Source: Gari tellinella
Lineage: Eukaryota > Mollusca > Bivalvia > Cardiida > Psammobiidae
Length of the DNA stretch: 64,000 bases
Direction of reading: 5' to 3'
Assembly (NCBI GenBank): GCA_922989275.2
Contig: OV277862.1
Span: 69,701,832 to 69,765,831 of the forward strand
A program made the position numbers and the translations under genes. Of this stretch, positions 1 to 15,000 are shown piece by piece. A model generated the notes under the pieces. The model did no database searches and was not told where the DNA came from. It saw only the letters and a list, made by a program, of their open reading frames with translations. How positions within the stretch are numbered: the stretch's first letter is position 1; each line of letters starts with the position of its first letter.

Positions 1-3000
1 GAGGCAAAGTCTTGTGCTGATGGTTTGTTCCAAGATGTGCTGGGACGTAAAGATAAAGCTGATGCCACTCGGAATGCACTGAATGTGCTACAGAGATTCA
101 AGTTCTTATTCTACCTACCACTCAATATAGAGAGAAATATACAGAAGGTATACTAATGGCACTTTATATCTTTGTGTGATTGAAGTTGAGTATGTTGGGG
201 GAACTTTAATAGAAGTAAATAAGTAGTGCAGGCATATAGTGTTAACCTTATCCATACATACATACACTATGTATGACATATATGTGAATATGTCCTTATA
301 GAGTTAATTGGTTTAGTTCAGTCTTGGACTAAGAATTGCAGCTTAACCTGTTTATGCCCCTTGATGAGTATATAGCATGTTGCATCGCAGTTATGTAACC
401 ATAAACTAGATTTGTGACCTTGGTTAAGTTTTTGCGTTTAGGTCAGTTATGGATTAATAAAGTGCTTGCAATTATGGTCAAGCATGTTGCCAGGCCTTTG
501 TGTTTACAAACACATTTCTAGTTATTGTTTCACTGATATTTTTTCCAGTTTTCCTTAACAAGTACAGTCAAATTGACACTAAGCAAACTTAAAAAAATAT
601 GATGGTACATGAAAGTCTTTTCAGCCAAGTAACATAAGTACAGTAAACTTCTCTTCAGCAATACTCAAATTTAAGCCTAATTGTGCTTAAGACAGGTAAC
701 AACTTAAGGCAGGACAAGAGTCATGCAGAAAGCTCCATTGAGCTGTCTTCTGCCTCTAATGATATGTGCCGGTCCAACAGTGTAGATCAAGGCCAGTCGC
801 CTTGTCAAAGATATTGTCTTGATCTACACTGTTTGACACCCACCTGCATCTAGAGCATTTTATGTAGCTGTATTATATATGGTATTTGGCAGTGTTGACT
901 AAACTTATATACAGAGCCTGGGATGACAACGGTGCTTGGTCTGTACAATGTTGCAATGCAATAAGGCAGGTTTTGTCATGACATGGCTCATACTCAATGA
1001 TTTTACCAGTATGTCGCTCAAGAGAGATATAGAGTACTGTAATACAGAATGCTAACAAATGAACCTGTAACATGTTTAGTTTAAGTCCTAGAATCTTTCG
1101 CCTTTTATTTTCTAGGGGGACTATAATCTTGTCATTAACGACTTTGTGAGGGCAAGGTCCTTGTTTGCAGACACACAAGTGAAGCTTTTTCAAAAAGGTA
1201 AATAACTTTAGTGTTAAAATGGTGTCTACCAGTAAAATACTTCTACCATGACCACTGAAACAGGCCTACCATAATTTCAAAAAAAAAATCCTAAGATTTT
1301 CCAAAATTTTGATTTTAAAGCGTATTTTCAAAATCGCGCCTTTATAGGCGCGATTCCCAAAAGCGCGCTTTTTAATCGAAAATCTTTATTTGTGCGCTTT
1401 TGTATTTAAAAGTTAAAAACCATCTTTTCAAATATAAATCACACCATTGCAAACATTATCTATATATTACAAACATACACACAAAGAATAACAGTATAAA
1501 CTTTATTGCAATAAACACTGTAAAATAAAAACTATAATAAAAGAAAAATAAGGAAACATCATAAATACTGCTAGGGGCAACTCAACTGTATTCTCCATAG
1601 TTGCAAATATTTACCCTTTTTAGCAGTAGGTCCTATAGACCCCTGTCAGACAACTGTGTTCTGTGATAAGGATTAGAAAAGTTATAGTATCAATGTCTTA
1701 CATCTGATTTGGCACATTTCTGGCCACTATGACCAGTAAGTTAATAATATTCATATAAATATACTCATGGCTAGACACTTTTAGCAGGGCGTCACGTCCT
1801 GCCTTTGTTCCATGACACCCTGCCGTAATTTTTAAAAAAAAAAATGAAAAATTCAAAGCCGATTTCATTTGGCTGCATTTTTTCTCTTGGGTATAGCAAT
1901 TTTGCTCCCGTGTATAGCTTCTTCACGATATCGGCAATCTCGCTGTTTGCCTGCAATACCATATCACTTTATCGCTATGTAATGCGTGAACCTGTCGTGT
2001 CATAAAATGAAGTGTGTTACTGTATACCACACTATGCAACATGTAGAACCAGACGTGTCATAAATAATGTGCATGCCGTATCTACTTCTCAGCCCGCGCA
2101 GTCGAATCGGAACCACAGGTGGTAATTACATGTTTGATTGGTTGTGGACAGGCTGCTAATCCAGTCAATGACCCGATAAGAACCAATAAAAATAGCATTC
2201 GGAATACTTTTATTGCTTTTCTCTTATTTAAAAGTCCGAGAAGGTGCTGCTGCCGCACTGAATCGGGGATTAGAATTTTTTTCTGGTAGATTTTTGAAAA
2301 AATCCGGAGATTTCGGAAAAAATCCGGAGATCCGGAGAAATGACGAAAAATCCGGAGATTAAGGAAAAATCCGGAGGAATGGTAGGCCTGCTGAAAAGAA
2401 GATTAAATGATGGTGTTAAAGACAGTCAACAGCTTAACCTGTTACCCCATAAATACACCTTTTTGCGTCTGTTATTTATTCCTCCACTGAAGAAAATATT
2501 TCCAATTTATACATATATAAAACATTAATAATGCAAATGTAATTGATGCTGTTTAAACTCTCATTAACTTGAGCATGGCATGATTCAAATTTACCAATAG
2601 CCATGGATCTAGTTCAGGCATCGAGTAACAGTGTTTGATTTAGTTTGATTTTTGAATCAATGGTTATGCAGTTCAAAATACATTTTATATTTTAAGTGTT
2701 CATTTGAAGTTTTTAAGACAAAAAAAATGTACATAAAGGGTTTATGAATTGAACCGTTTCCTTCATAGAAGCACCTTGAGCACCTCTTCTTACAACTCCA
2801 TAAAAGTATTACAAATAAGTATTTAATTGTAGTTTTGAATATCAGTGGCAGCCTAAAACAAGATGAAAGTACAGTAAAACTCGGTTATAACGAATTCCAA
2901 GGGACTTGAGGATTTACTTCACTCTAAACATTATTCGCTATATTGATAGTACGAAATTCGTTATAAGTTATCATCCTGGTTTGCGACTGAACTTTATATT

Positions 3001-6000
3001 CAGTGCCATATTGAAATACGTCGCCATAATACATGTACGCGGTCACATTCTATATTCATACACTGGTTATTATTTACCTTGACTACCATTTAATCTTGGA
3101 ATGCAATTCACGATCTATGTCACATCTTCAAGCGAAAAAATGGACAAGAAAAATATGCAGCGATAACGCTATTTGTTAGCGCATATGCCGTGTATTCTCT
3201 TAAACTTCCATGATACCAAACACGTAAATACACTAGTGTGTACAGTTTGATTAACACGCAAGCCGTCATATGCTCATTTTACTTGAGTTGTTATAAATAT
3301 CAAGGATTTAATATTCCGTGATAATATTACCGACCTCTAATTTTTAAATCATTGAGATTCCGTTTAGTTAAATCTTCTGCTTCACCGGCTGAGAGTTATC
3401 ATGTTTTTTATTTATTCTTTTAAACATCCAATCAAACAAGTCGAAATAATCAGACCCGGTTATGTAAATGACACGACAATAGGATTACTTCATCTTTTTA
3501 GTCTACACGTAGGAAATGGACAAGATATGGGGCCAGTTACTTAGCATATCTATAATTCGACACGGACAAAAATAAACGTTTACACGAGAACTGCATAGTG
3601 ACAACACGTACAGTGAAGCGCACATTATGCTTCCAGGACTAATGGAGTTAACAAAGCATTTAGATTATACGGTAATTATACCGTATCGTAATTACGGATC
3701 AATTCACAAGTCATCCAGATCTTATTGTGTGTTTTAACACCTATGCGTCACGGTGTTTATCGCGAAAATTACATAGGTGACTGAAGACTGAAGCAAGATG
3801 AGACTTCGCTTTAACGAAGGTATTTTACACTGTTTTGTGAATAAAGGTACTTGAAAATCAGTTCGCCATAAACGAGAATTCGCTATAACCGAATTCGTAC
3901 TAAACATGTTAGTCAACATAGAATTAATGCAGAGCTCGGCCGGGGAACGAAAATAAATTCGCTATAAGCCGAAATTCGCTGTATCAGAGTTCGTTATAAA
4001 GAAGTTTTACTGTATAGCAGAAAGCTCCATTTAGGAGTTTTCTGCTTTACTTCCATCTTGCTTTAAGCAATATGCTGCCATAAACAAAATAACCTGGTTT
4101 TTTTTTTAAAAAGACAAATCACCACTTAAAGCAGGTTGAAAGTAAACAACAAGAAAAATATGACATGTTTGCTGGCAAAAACTTACCAATAAGAGGCAAC
4201 TCTCAGGTTGAGAGTTTTTGGCCTTCTATTGGCTAAAAATTACTCTTTTTTTCTTCTTAGTAGCCTTTTACTCTCTTTTTTTAAATAAAAAAATCATGTT
4301 TAGGTGAACATTACAAGAAAGTTTTGATACACTTATTCTGAACAGAATCCTGTATGCTAGTCTGTATTTATTTCAGTTTACAAGGAGGTGGAGGAGAGAA
4401 TTCATGCATTCAGAGATATGCTGTTTAAAAAGTTAATGAAGCTTCCAAACACTTTAGAGGAACAAAAAAAACTGATCAGGTATGTGTCATGTTTGAGGTG
4501 GAACTAATGTTGTTTTCTTAACCCATTACCAGAGCTCCGGATAAGGGAAGTATTTCAAAAACTAAAATCTTTAGTAACAATACAGTGATGAATATGCACA
4601 ATAAGAGATATGTTCTATATCCTAGCTGATGGTTGTTTAAAGCAGGCTGAAAGTAGAGCAGAATGTGCCTTAAGGCTCATTCTGCTTTACTTGCAGCCTG
4701 CTTTAACCCTTTCCTCCCTGAAATCTCAAATGGACCATTCTAGTTTTCTACTAAGTCTAGTCCATTTTGGACTTTTTAGGGTTGATTTTTACAATATATG
4801 TCAAAATGACAAACAGTGTAGACTCTGATCAGAGGGGCTTCTTAAGGAGCCCTCTGATCAGGGTCTACACTGTTTGCATAGGACAAGTGTACTCGTCACA
4901 GATACACTGTTTGCAAATGATGCATATATGCGTGGCTAGGGTTCAAAGAGTTAAGTGGTCCCCTGTCTTCAGAACTAGAAACAGGCCATAGGGATGATGG
5001 TTAACATACAGTCAAACTTGTGGTGAGTGGCATCTCAAAGACAGATAAATGTCAGTCTATATTTAGCACAGGTGGTAGCTTACTGCATGACAAAGGTAAA
5101 ACAGGAAGGTCTTATAGGATCTTTCTACTTTACCTTTGCCCTGCATTGAATAGTAACTTGTATTTAGAGATGCTTCTTCAAAGAACAGGGGATTGATATA
5201 TAAGCTTTACCATACCTGTTAGTTACTAAGGTGGATATTTTCAGGTATCTCACAAACCTAGAATGCTCTGGGGACCCGGCCTGGGAATGCTTAGAGAATC
5301 AAAAGAAGTGGCTAATGGACCTACTTATAGAGTGTAAGAACCGACACATAGTTGACCCAGAGGAACAGGGAACCAGTCAGCCAACAGCTGCTTCCCTGCA
5401 GATAGGATATGTTGGCAGCATGGGGAACCGAGGTAGGTCAACAGGTTATTTGTGCCATACACTGTTTAGTTGGCTTTAAACTCTTTGAACCCTAGTCACG
5501 CATATATGCGTCATTTGCAAACATACCTGTGAGGAATACATTTGTCCTATGCATTCAATGTAGACCCTGATCAGAGGGCTGCTTAAGCAGCCCTCTGATC
5601 AGGGTCTTCACTGTTTGTCATTTTAACATATAAATATTGTAAAAATCAACCCTTAAAAGTCAAAAATGGACCAGACTTAATGGAAAGTTAGAATTATCCA
5701 TTTGAGGTTTCAGGGAGGAAAGGGTTAAGCCCATTATCCAATAAATATGCCTTTTTGTGCTTCAAATTTATTCCTCCTCTGCAGAAAAGAGTTCAACTTT
5801 ATAAAGACATGAATATTCATATTTTCTATATCTCAGCAGATGGTAGCTTAAAGCAGGCTTAAAGTTAAGCAGAATGTAAGCACATTCTGCTTTATGTTCA
5901 ATCTGCTTTAAATGGTCACCTGTCTTCAAAACTAGACACAGGCTATGGTGTATTGGGTTAATAATTAGTTGGGTTCATTATTACATGTGTTGTGTTATTT

Positions 6001-9000
6001 TGTTTGTTTGCTTACCTTTTAAGTAATCAGTAAAGATAAAGTATTTGCAAAATATCTGGCTAGAGTAAATGGTGCTTAAAGCAGAATAAAAATAATGCAG
6101 GAAGCACATCTGGGACTCAACATTAACATCCCTCAAAAATGCCTCGAGTGGTGTTAATCTCCAGTGACGAGTCGGTTGATTTCACAAAGGCTGAGGTACT
6201 CAGATGTTAGTTCCGAAGTATAGCTTTTAGCATTTCTTGTGTGTGACTTCAAAAAGTTTGAACTACTGTAAAACTTCTATATTACAACCACTGAAGGCTT
6301 ATTAACCCTTAGCCTGCCAGTCACGACTATACATGTAGCTCCATATGCAAACAACTTGGATCCGGATGAGACGCCGAGTAACTCAGCGTCTCATTCGGAT
6401 CCAAGCTGTTTGACACTCGGACAACATTTTCAGCAATTTTGAGCAACTTTGAAGCACTTTGAAACTTGAAGCAGACGAGAAATATAGCAGACGACAATTT
6501 ATTTGGCGGGCTAAGGGTTAATTATGTAAAAGATAGTTGGGAGCTTAAAACGGGATGCCAACTACGTATTATCATCAAAATGAATTGCTACGACAACTTA
6601 TATGGGTAATATAATAGATTTGTATCCCTACGAAGTCAGTGTATTTAGTAAGAAATGTTTTGCTTCGAAAACAAAGTTGCCTTCGTAGGAATACAAATCT
6701 GTTATAATACACTTATTAATTGTCATAGCAAAACATTTGATCATAATACCTAGTTGGCCCCCAGTGCTTATAGTAAGGTGAAAATAAAACAGAAAGCTCC
6801 TAAAGAAGCTTTCTGTATTCTTTTCACCTTGCTTTAAGCAGCCACCTGCCTTAAACAGAAAATAATTAAAATAATTTAGTGTTTGTAATGAGAGGTTTTA
6901 CTGTATAAAGGAAATTAACACTATTATACAGATGGATATTCATCAAAATATACCTAGACATGATAAATTCATATTTTAGAATATATGGAAAAGGGAAATC
7001 ACTGGAGAAATAGATCATAATCGTTCTCAAGCATTTGATTGGTCAGATTTGAGTTTTTGCTGAGCAAAAACTCAAATCTGACCAATCAAATGCTTGAGAA
7101 CGATTCCAGACTCAACTCAAAAGCTTTATAATTTGGGACCTAAATGTAATTGGCACAGCCCCATATAGTTATTGTTGTTGTTGTTGTTGTTATTTTTATG
7201 TTACATTTCGTTTTGCTTGTTTTTGTTCAAGGGTCGAGGTCATCAGCTTATTTAGGAGAGGCAGGTGAGGACTTCAGTTTTATTTGTTTATTTTTTGTCA
7301 ATGACACTCAAACCTCAGTTCTGCAGCACACGAACAAAGTTAACTAACAATAGTTTTGGTTTAACTCTTACCATGCTAGTGGTGGATATGACTGCCATAA
7401 TGATTACCTCTGCAAACAGTTTGGATCCAGATGAGACACCGCATAATGATCCATCAGGATCCAAACTGTTTGACACTCTAACCCTGGATTTAAAAGAAAT
7501 TTTGAAAATTCTTATTTTAGATCAAAAGCAGACGACAATTGTTTCAGTCAAAAAAATTACCCAGTATGCAAAGAGTTGATAGACATAACTGCTGAATTCT
7601 GTTTCACAAACACTTTTTTCTTTAAAAAATTCAGACTTAACCCTTTACCTGATAGCCTATTTCTAGTAATAAAGATAGGTGACCACTTAAAGCAGGTTGA
7701 AAGTAAAGCAGAATGCGCCCTTAGGCGCATTCTGCTTTACTTTCAGCCTGCTCTAAGCTTCCATGTGCTAGAACATAGAAAGTATTCCCTTTACTATATA
7801 GTCATGACTGATTGAATTGGAACTATTTTCGTTAGCGGAGGAATAAATTATATGTGCTAAAAGGCGCTTCTATGGGGGAAAGGGTTAAATCTAACCCTGA
7901 TAAAAATGCTACTTTTGCTTCTTTTATTCGTCCCTTCATTGCTTTACCATTACAATTATTTTGGGATCCTGATAGGACACTGCATTACATGGCCTCTGAT
8001 CAGGATTGAAAATGGACACTCTCTATGATAGAACTTTAGACAATTTACTTTAAATTTAAATTTGAGAAATAAAAGCAGACAACAATTGTTTAAAGCAGAT
8101 GCCATGCAGTGAAGAGGTTAATCTTATGGAAATTAATTTTCATGGTGATACTCTGTCCTTAGCCATTCAAGATTTAGGGAAAGTTTTCATTGCTTATTAT
8201 CTGGAACATGTTGAATGGGGAATAGGAAAAAGTGTTTATGTATAGGAATTGGTAAACACTTTCCTTCATACAATCCTGCTTAACTTTAAACTTGTTTTAA
8301 CTCATTATGCCTTTTTAAGCCTTTAATTTATTTCATACAACATTTCGTAAGATGGACCCTAGATGTATAGAGTCTATATGTGTGAACTGATGGGCAAATC
8401 AGAGACAGTGAGACGTTTAACTCCACAGAATTCTAATTTAAATGTCAAATTACTTGTCATTGTATAGGATGGAAGTTTAAAACCCCTCAGAAGGTGATGT
8501 TTGTAGAAGAGGTGACAGAGATAATGATAAACAACTTCCCAGACTTCTGGAAACTAGGACAAGCATATATATCTGGATCACTGGTTATGAAAGAGGTTTG
8601 TACTACAGTCGAGACTCGATACTTTGAACTCGCTTAAATTGACCTTACAAGTGTTCCATAAGTTTAATTACTATATTTCGATCTTGCTCAAGTGGAACTT
8701 ACCCTTATTTCAAAGTTAAAACGTGGCTAAGCCACGTTTTAACTTTGAAATATGGGTATGTTCCAAGTAACGCAAGCTCGAAGTATTGAGTTTTTACTGT
8801 ACTTATCTTCACATTTCACTTGCTGAATATTCATGTATGACCATCTATCATCTGTACTATTTCATTGGTTAATAAAATATGGATTTTTATTTTCACAAGG
8901 AAAGAGTGCAGACTCATATATGACAGATTCATATAAGAAAACCGTGCAGACCCAGATCTTACATCTCTTTCAGGAGCTGTCAAATCTTTGTCTATACTTT

Positions 9001-12000
9001 TTAAAAAAAAGCGTCAATATTTGTTAATAACAGGAGAAGTGTTACTGTTACAATTTTCATTCAATTTAAGTGTTTATACTTATTTAACTGAAGGCATCTG
9101 TTTACAAGTGAATTAATGTTTGGATCTGATATGAGAGACAATTTTGTTTTACTTCCATTTTACATTTTTAAAAACTAGCAGTAGTTTCAAATGATTTAGT
9201 TCCTGATGAGATGCCACGTTTTGTGGTGTCAGCTGGGTTCAAATTGTTTGTAAAGGTAATACTGCTTCGCTGTTATGTTAGTATAATATGCAAATAGTTA
9301 ATAGCAGAAACCTTGATTAGACTTTGGGACTTAGCACCGCCCCCCAGGTAATTTGTAGTGAATTTACAGTTTAACCCCTCTATTTTGACCTAAACATGAG
9401 GTTAAATTTTCTGTGTTTAAGGCAGGTTGCTGCTTAAAGCAAGTTGAAAGCAAAGAAGAAAACCTTTGCTTTAAACTGTCACCTGTCTTTAAAGCCATAA
9501 AATACTCTTTTCAATGGCAGTAATAGAGGGGTTCTACTGTAATTTATATTGAGGAAAGTGTTAACCCTTTACCCCATAGTCTGTTTCTAGTTTTAAAAAC
9601 AAGTGACCACTTAAAGCAGGTTGAAAGTGAAGCAGAATGTGCCTTAAGGCACATTCTGCTTCACTTTCAACCTGCTTTAAGCTACCATTTGCTAGGATAT
9701 GGAAAATATTTCTTTCGATTCATGTTTATGACTGTATAAATTGGAACTATTTTCGTCAGTGGAGGAATAAATCAAATGGGCTAAAAGGAGCTTTTTTGGT
9801 GGTGAAAGGGTTAAGTAGTTAGATAGAAAAAAGGAAATGTTCAGATGATAATGATTTTTAATTGAACTGTTCCATACAATTACAGGAAGGGAAAACTTTC
9901 AAACCAGATCAACATAAATTTAACACATTTAAGGTAAGTGGAATTGCAATATTTACTGTGCATAGTCTAAACCCATTGGACCCTTGTGAGACCAGCACAC
10001 ATCCCTTACAAACAGTGTACCTGTGAAGTGTACACTTGCCATATTCAAATGGTGTGAACCCAGATCAGAGGGCTTCTAATGCAACTCTCTGATCAGGATC
10101 TGCACCGTTGGGGAAACAACCCTGAATAGAAAAAAGTGCACTAGACTTAATTTGAAACTTGAATTGTCCATTTGAAGTTTCACGACCTTTTCACCCTGAT
10201 TAAACTAAACCCCTTAATTGCCAGAATGTTATCTGCTGAGAAAATGCCTGAATTTGTTTCTAAATTTCAGATTTTAGACATTATTACTGAAGTGTCAGAG
10301 TTCAAATTTAGTTTCAATCATTTTGATGAATTATTCTGTGCCTGATCTGGATCCAAACTGCTGGCAGATGCCAGTGTAGTTGGACCTGGCAGAAATATTA
10401 ACACATTCAACCCTAGCCACAAGTATACTTGTCATTTACAAATAGTGTACTTGTCAAGAGTACACTTGTCCTATGCAAACAGTTTAGACCCATATATGAC
10501 AGTTGAGCTTATCAGGGTCTGCACTGTTTGTCATTTTGAAACGAGCTGTGAACATCCATCCTAAATTGTCAAAAATGCACTAGACTTAATTGGAAACAGG
10601 AAATGTCCATTAAGAAAAAAGTTTTTAAAGTTGAACATTGGACAATTTGTTTTGTTCCATTTGATTTCAGGTTGAACATTGGAAAATTGTTTTGCTCCAT
10701 TTGATTTTAGTAGAACCCCTCTATTTGGGTATGGCTTTAAAGATAGGTAGCATCTTAAAGCATCTTAAAGCAAGTAAAGCAGAAAGCTCCTTTACTTTCA
10801 TTTTGTCTTCAGCTGTCACTCTGACTCATCTTTAAATCCTCTGTAATAGAGGGGTTCTACTGTACACATTGATTCTCAATTCAGACTGAAAATCCTGAAT
10901 GTTTTAAGTAGAACATATGACATTTCTTTACAACCTCATTTTACATGAAATCTTTCTGATTCTAGCAAATGGTGTCCTCCACTATAACGTTTTTCTCCAA
11001 CCTCCTGCGAGTGGCTTTTCTGCCTGAATCTCTGGAGAACCTGTCACCAGACAAGAAGAAAGAGTATGGGGAGTGGCCAGAGAGTATGAAGGACGTCCCA
11101 GGGGCGTGGCTTCCACACTGTGTCAGATATGTCAGGTAGGTAGCTCTAAGCCAGAGCACAGGGGGCCAGAACGTAGGGGGTGTTTGTGGCCTTAAATGAC
11201 CAAAAAAAAAAAAATTATGAGTATATATGATATATACTCATAATTTTTTTTTTTTTTTTTTTTTTTTTGGTCATTTAAGGCCACAAACACCCCCTACGTT
11301 CTGGCCCCCTGTGAGCCAGAGAGTATGAAGGACGTCCCAGGGGCGTGGCTTCCACACTGTGTCAAATATGCCAGGTAGGTAGCTCCAAACTGGCATGATG
11401 AATATAGACTTCGAGTAGACCTCAAATCCTTCTTAGCAAAAACAATGACAGCAACAACAAACAGCTGGCATATAAAGGATGTTTTAGGTTCATGGCTTCT
11501 ACATTGCATCATTACTCATCTTTAACAGTGTACATAATTATGAAGAGCACACTTGATGGGATGACGCATCTGATAAAGCTTATGCGGGACTATAAACCTT
11601 AGCAGCAACAACAACAGAGCACACTTGTCCTATGACCGAGTCAAGCAACATCTTCCAGGGTATAGGAAGGGCCTCATTTGGCTTATTTATCAGGACAGGG
11701 GCGTAGTACAAAGGTATATAAATGTGATATTTGTATTCATTGTTGAAATGTATTGTATACTTGGTTTGTAGGTCATGTGCTAGTTCCCTGTGCAGTCTAG
11801 ATTTACCAGGAGACAGTCAGGATCTGGTACAAGAGTTTGCCTTTGATATGAGGACCAACTGTATGTTCACGCTACTGAAACAAGCTATTGACGGTATGTA
11901 TTGTAAAACCTCTCTTAACCCATAGCCTGTTTCTAGTTTTGAAGATATGTGACCACTAAAAGCAGGTTGAAAGTAAAGCAGAAGGCGCCTCAAGGCGCAT

Positions 12001-15000
12001 TCTGCTTTACTTTCAGCCTGCTTTATGCTATTATCTGCTAGAATATAGAAACTATTTCTTATGACACATATTCTTGACTGTATAAATTATACTTATTTTC
12101 TTCAGTGGAGGAATATATAACAGGCGTAAGGCGTAAAAAGGCGTATTTATTGGGGAAAGGGTTAAATTTATTTTGATTTTTCTTGCACACAGGGTATATG
12201 AGTATAGTTCTTAACCCTTTGAACCCTAGTCCCGCATATAGGCGTCCTTTTCAAACAGTATACATGTGAATAGTACACTTGTCCTATGCAAACAGTGAAG
12301 ACCAAGATCAGAGGGCTCAGAAAGGAGCCCTCTGATCAGGGTATTCACTCTTTGTCTTAATGCCGAACATTGACAAAAACAACCCTTAAAAGTCAGAAAT
12401 GGACTAGACTAAAATGGAAACTGGAATTGTCCAATTAAAGTTTCAGGGAGGAAAGATTTAAGTAGGATAACATTTGGGTGAAATCAGATCATTGTGTTGA
12501 GGTCATTGAGTTGTCTGACCTTGTTGCATTCAGCTATACTAGAATATGTTTTATTCCAAGATTGTTTAACCCTCTAGTGTCTACAGATTTTAATGGATTT
12601 AGATCTTTTGTTTTGAGTATGGGCAAAACTCAAAAGTAAAACTGTCAGCTTCAATTACCATGGGTGAGTGATATCAGGGTCTTCAAGGCCCTCTTGTTAT
12701 AGATAGATACAGTCGAAACAGTCAAACTTGTATTAAGGGACCACAGAAAAGAAAATATGTTTGTTAGAATTTTGGACAGTTAACTGTTTTATGCAGGATA
12801 TGGGACAACTCACTGCAGTACAAAATCAATTGGAAATCATGCATTGCTTTTGTAATGCATTAAGAAGTCTTATTTCGTGAAAGATCACAATGACCCTTCA
12901 TTCAGTGGTCATGTACAGATTTGGCTTTACATGTATTCTGTGTATTTACAGATGTAAGATCTTTGCACACAAAAGAAACCTGGGTGGTGGAGTTTGATGA
13001 TGAATTTGGTGGTACAACTCAACTAGTAAGTGAACAATTTTAGATAGTTTATGTCATGCTTTCATCTTAACCTGTTATCCCATAGCCTGTTTCTAGTTAT
13101 TAAAACAGGTGACCACTTAAAGCAGGTTGAAAGTTAAACAGAATGTGCCTGAAGGCGCAATCTGCATTTCTTTCAGCCTGCGTTAAGCTTTCACTTGCTA
13201 GGAAATTTTCTTATTTCTTATGGTACATATACATGACTGTATAAACTCAAACTGTTTCTTCTGTGAAGGGATAAATTAAAGGCATAAAAAGGTGTAGTTA
13301 TGTTGTAATGGATTAAATCAGGCCTTAATCTCATTGTGCAGATTGACCTATAGCTATCACTATCTGACTCTCTGTCTGTTTTTCAGAACCTTGAAAGAGT
13401 TTGCATAATTGTTTAATAAGATATGTGTACATCCTTGAATAAAATGGAACCTCTGCCTTGAAAACCAAGATCATTACAAAGTGTTACTGCAATTTGTTTC
13501 CTTTATGATGCCTTGTTTCTTTTTCAGCCTGCTTTGTTTGAGAACATTGTGAATGAAGCGGTGCAGCACTTGCATGAGGTGGTGGTCCAGAACAAAGCTG
13601 GAGAACCAGAGGTAATCATACCATAACCCATTACCCCATAGCTTGTTTCTAGTTTTGAAGACAGGTGACTACTTAAAGCAGGTTGAAAGTAAAGCAGAAT
13701 GTGCCTGTTTTAAGCTACCATCTGCTAGGGTATAAAATATTTGCATATTCATAACTGTATAAAGTGGAACTATTTTCTTCAGTTGAGGAATAAATTAAAG
13801 GCATCTTAAAGATTATATGCATAGGACAAATATACTCTTCAAAGGTACAATGTTTGTAAATATACACATCACTAGGTGTTAATGGGTCGAGCTGCTTCTT
13901 GATTTTAATGCTGACTGCATTTTACAATTTGTTTTAAAACTATGTTTCAGTACAATTAAAACAGTTCAATCAAGTATCTTTCCTCATATCATTTTAATAC
14001 TGTGTGACTTATTCCTGTGATTTCATGATTTTGTTTGCTAGATCTTCAGTCAAAGACCTGTACAGAAGGAGGCGACAGCCCTGTGTACCCAGCTACTGCA
14101 GGCATTTGCCCCCTGTCTGGACCAGCTTGCCTTTGTTGAACCTGAAACAGCAGGTCACACTGTAGAGATTAGGTATGTCAACATGTTACATGACAGTGAA
14201 AATCTTGCCTTACTATAAAAATGTATTTCTGTTGTAAAAAGACACAGGTGTCAATTTAAAGTATTGAGCTATGTTGATGCATATACACACCATTTACTAA
14301 CAGTGTGCCTGTTAATGAGTACTCTTGTCCTATTCAGTGTTGACTCAGATCAGAGGGCTTCTACAGGAGCCCTCTGATTATGTTTAGCACTGTTTATTTT
14401 ACAATATATTATATATAAAAAAAACACTTTAAAGACTAGACTTTCTGGAAACTGAAATTGTCTGTTCAATCAAATTATAGCAGACAGCTTCAAGAGAGCT
14501 TTCTGCTTTATTTTCATTTTGCTGTAAGCAGTCATCTGTCTTAGATATTGTGATCAATCCTTACTTTGAATGACTATAAGAGCAGAGTTTTACTAGTATT
14601 TGTAAACTCTATTAAGATTTCATTCATTGTCATTCTAGGTCTGCTTCTATGAGTATTATTTGTTGATGTATAAAATATTGTTTTATTGTAACGGTAAAAC
14701 CTCTTTAAATTTTAATTTCTTCAAGATCTAATTCTATGGGTATGTTTTGATGACTTATTGTATATTTGCAGGGTGTCGGCTGACAAAAGATCAAGTTTTG
14801 CAGAAGATCAGACCCTATCAGAAGACGCTGTGCCATGTAAGGTAAGGAGACGTAATTGAGAAACATGTATCATGGGTTTGTGTGCCTGTCTGTCTGTCTG
14901 TCCACGATGTTAATTTTAGCCATAATTTTAGAAATACTTGTGATAAAAACTTCATAATTATGTATCATGTGTACTCCATGCAAGAAGCCCTTGAACTGAG

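Noticed and set aside
8833..9027. 64-codon frame in an EXOC2 intron, first taken as an exon
   Set aside because: Phase-0 exons ending at 8595 and starting at 9886 join directly and match Sec5. This frame has no donor in the right phase.
11294..11512. Minus-strand frame over the duplicated EXOC2 exon
   Set aside because: Antisense shadow of the duplicated exon segment.
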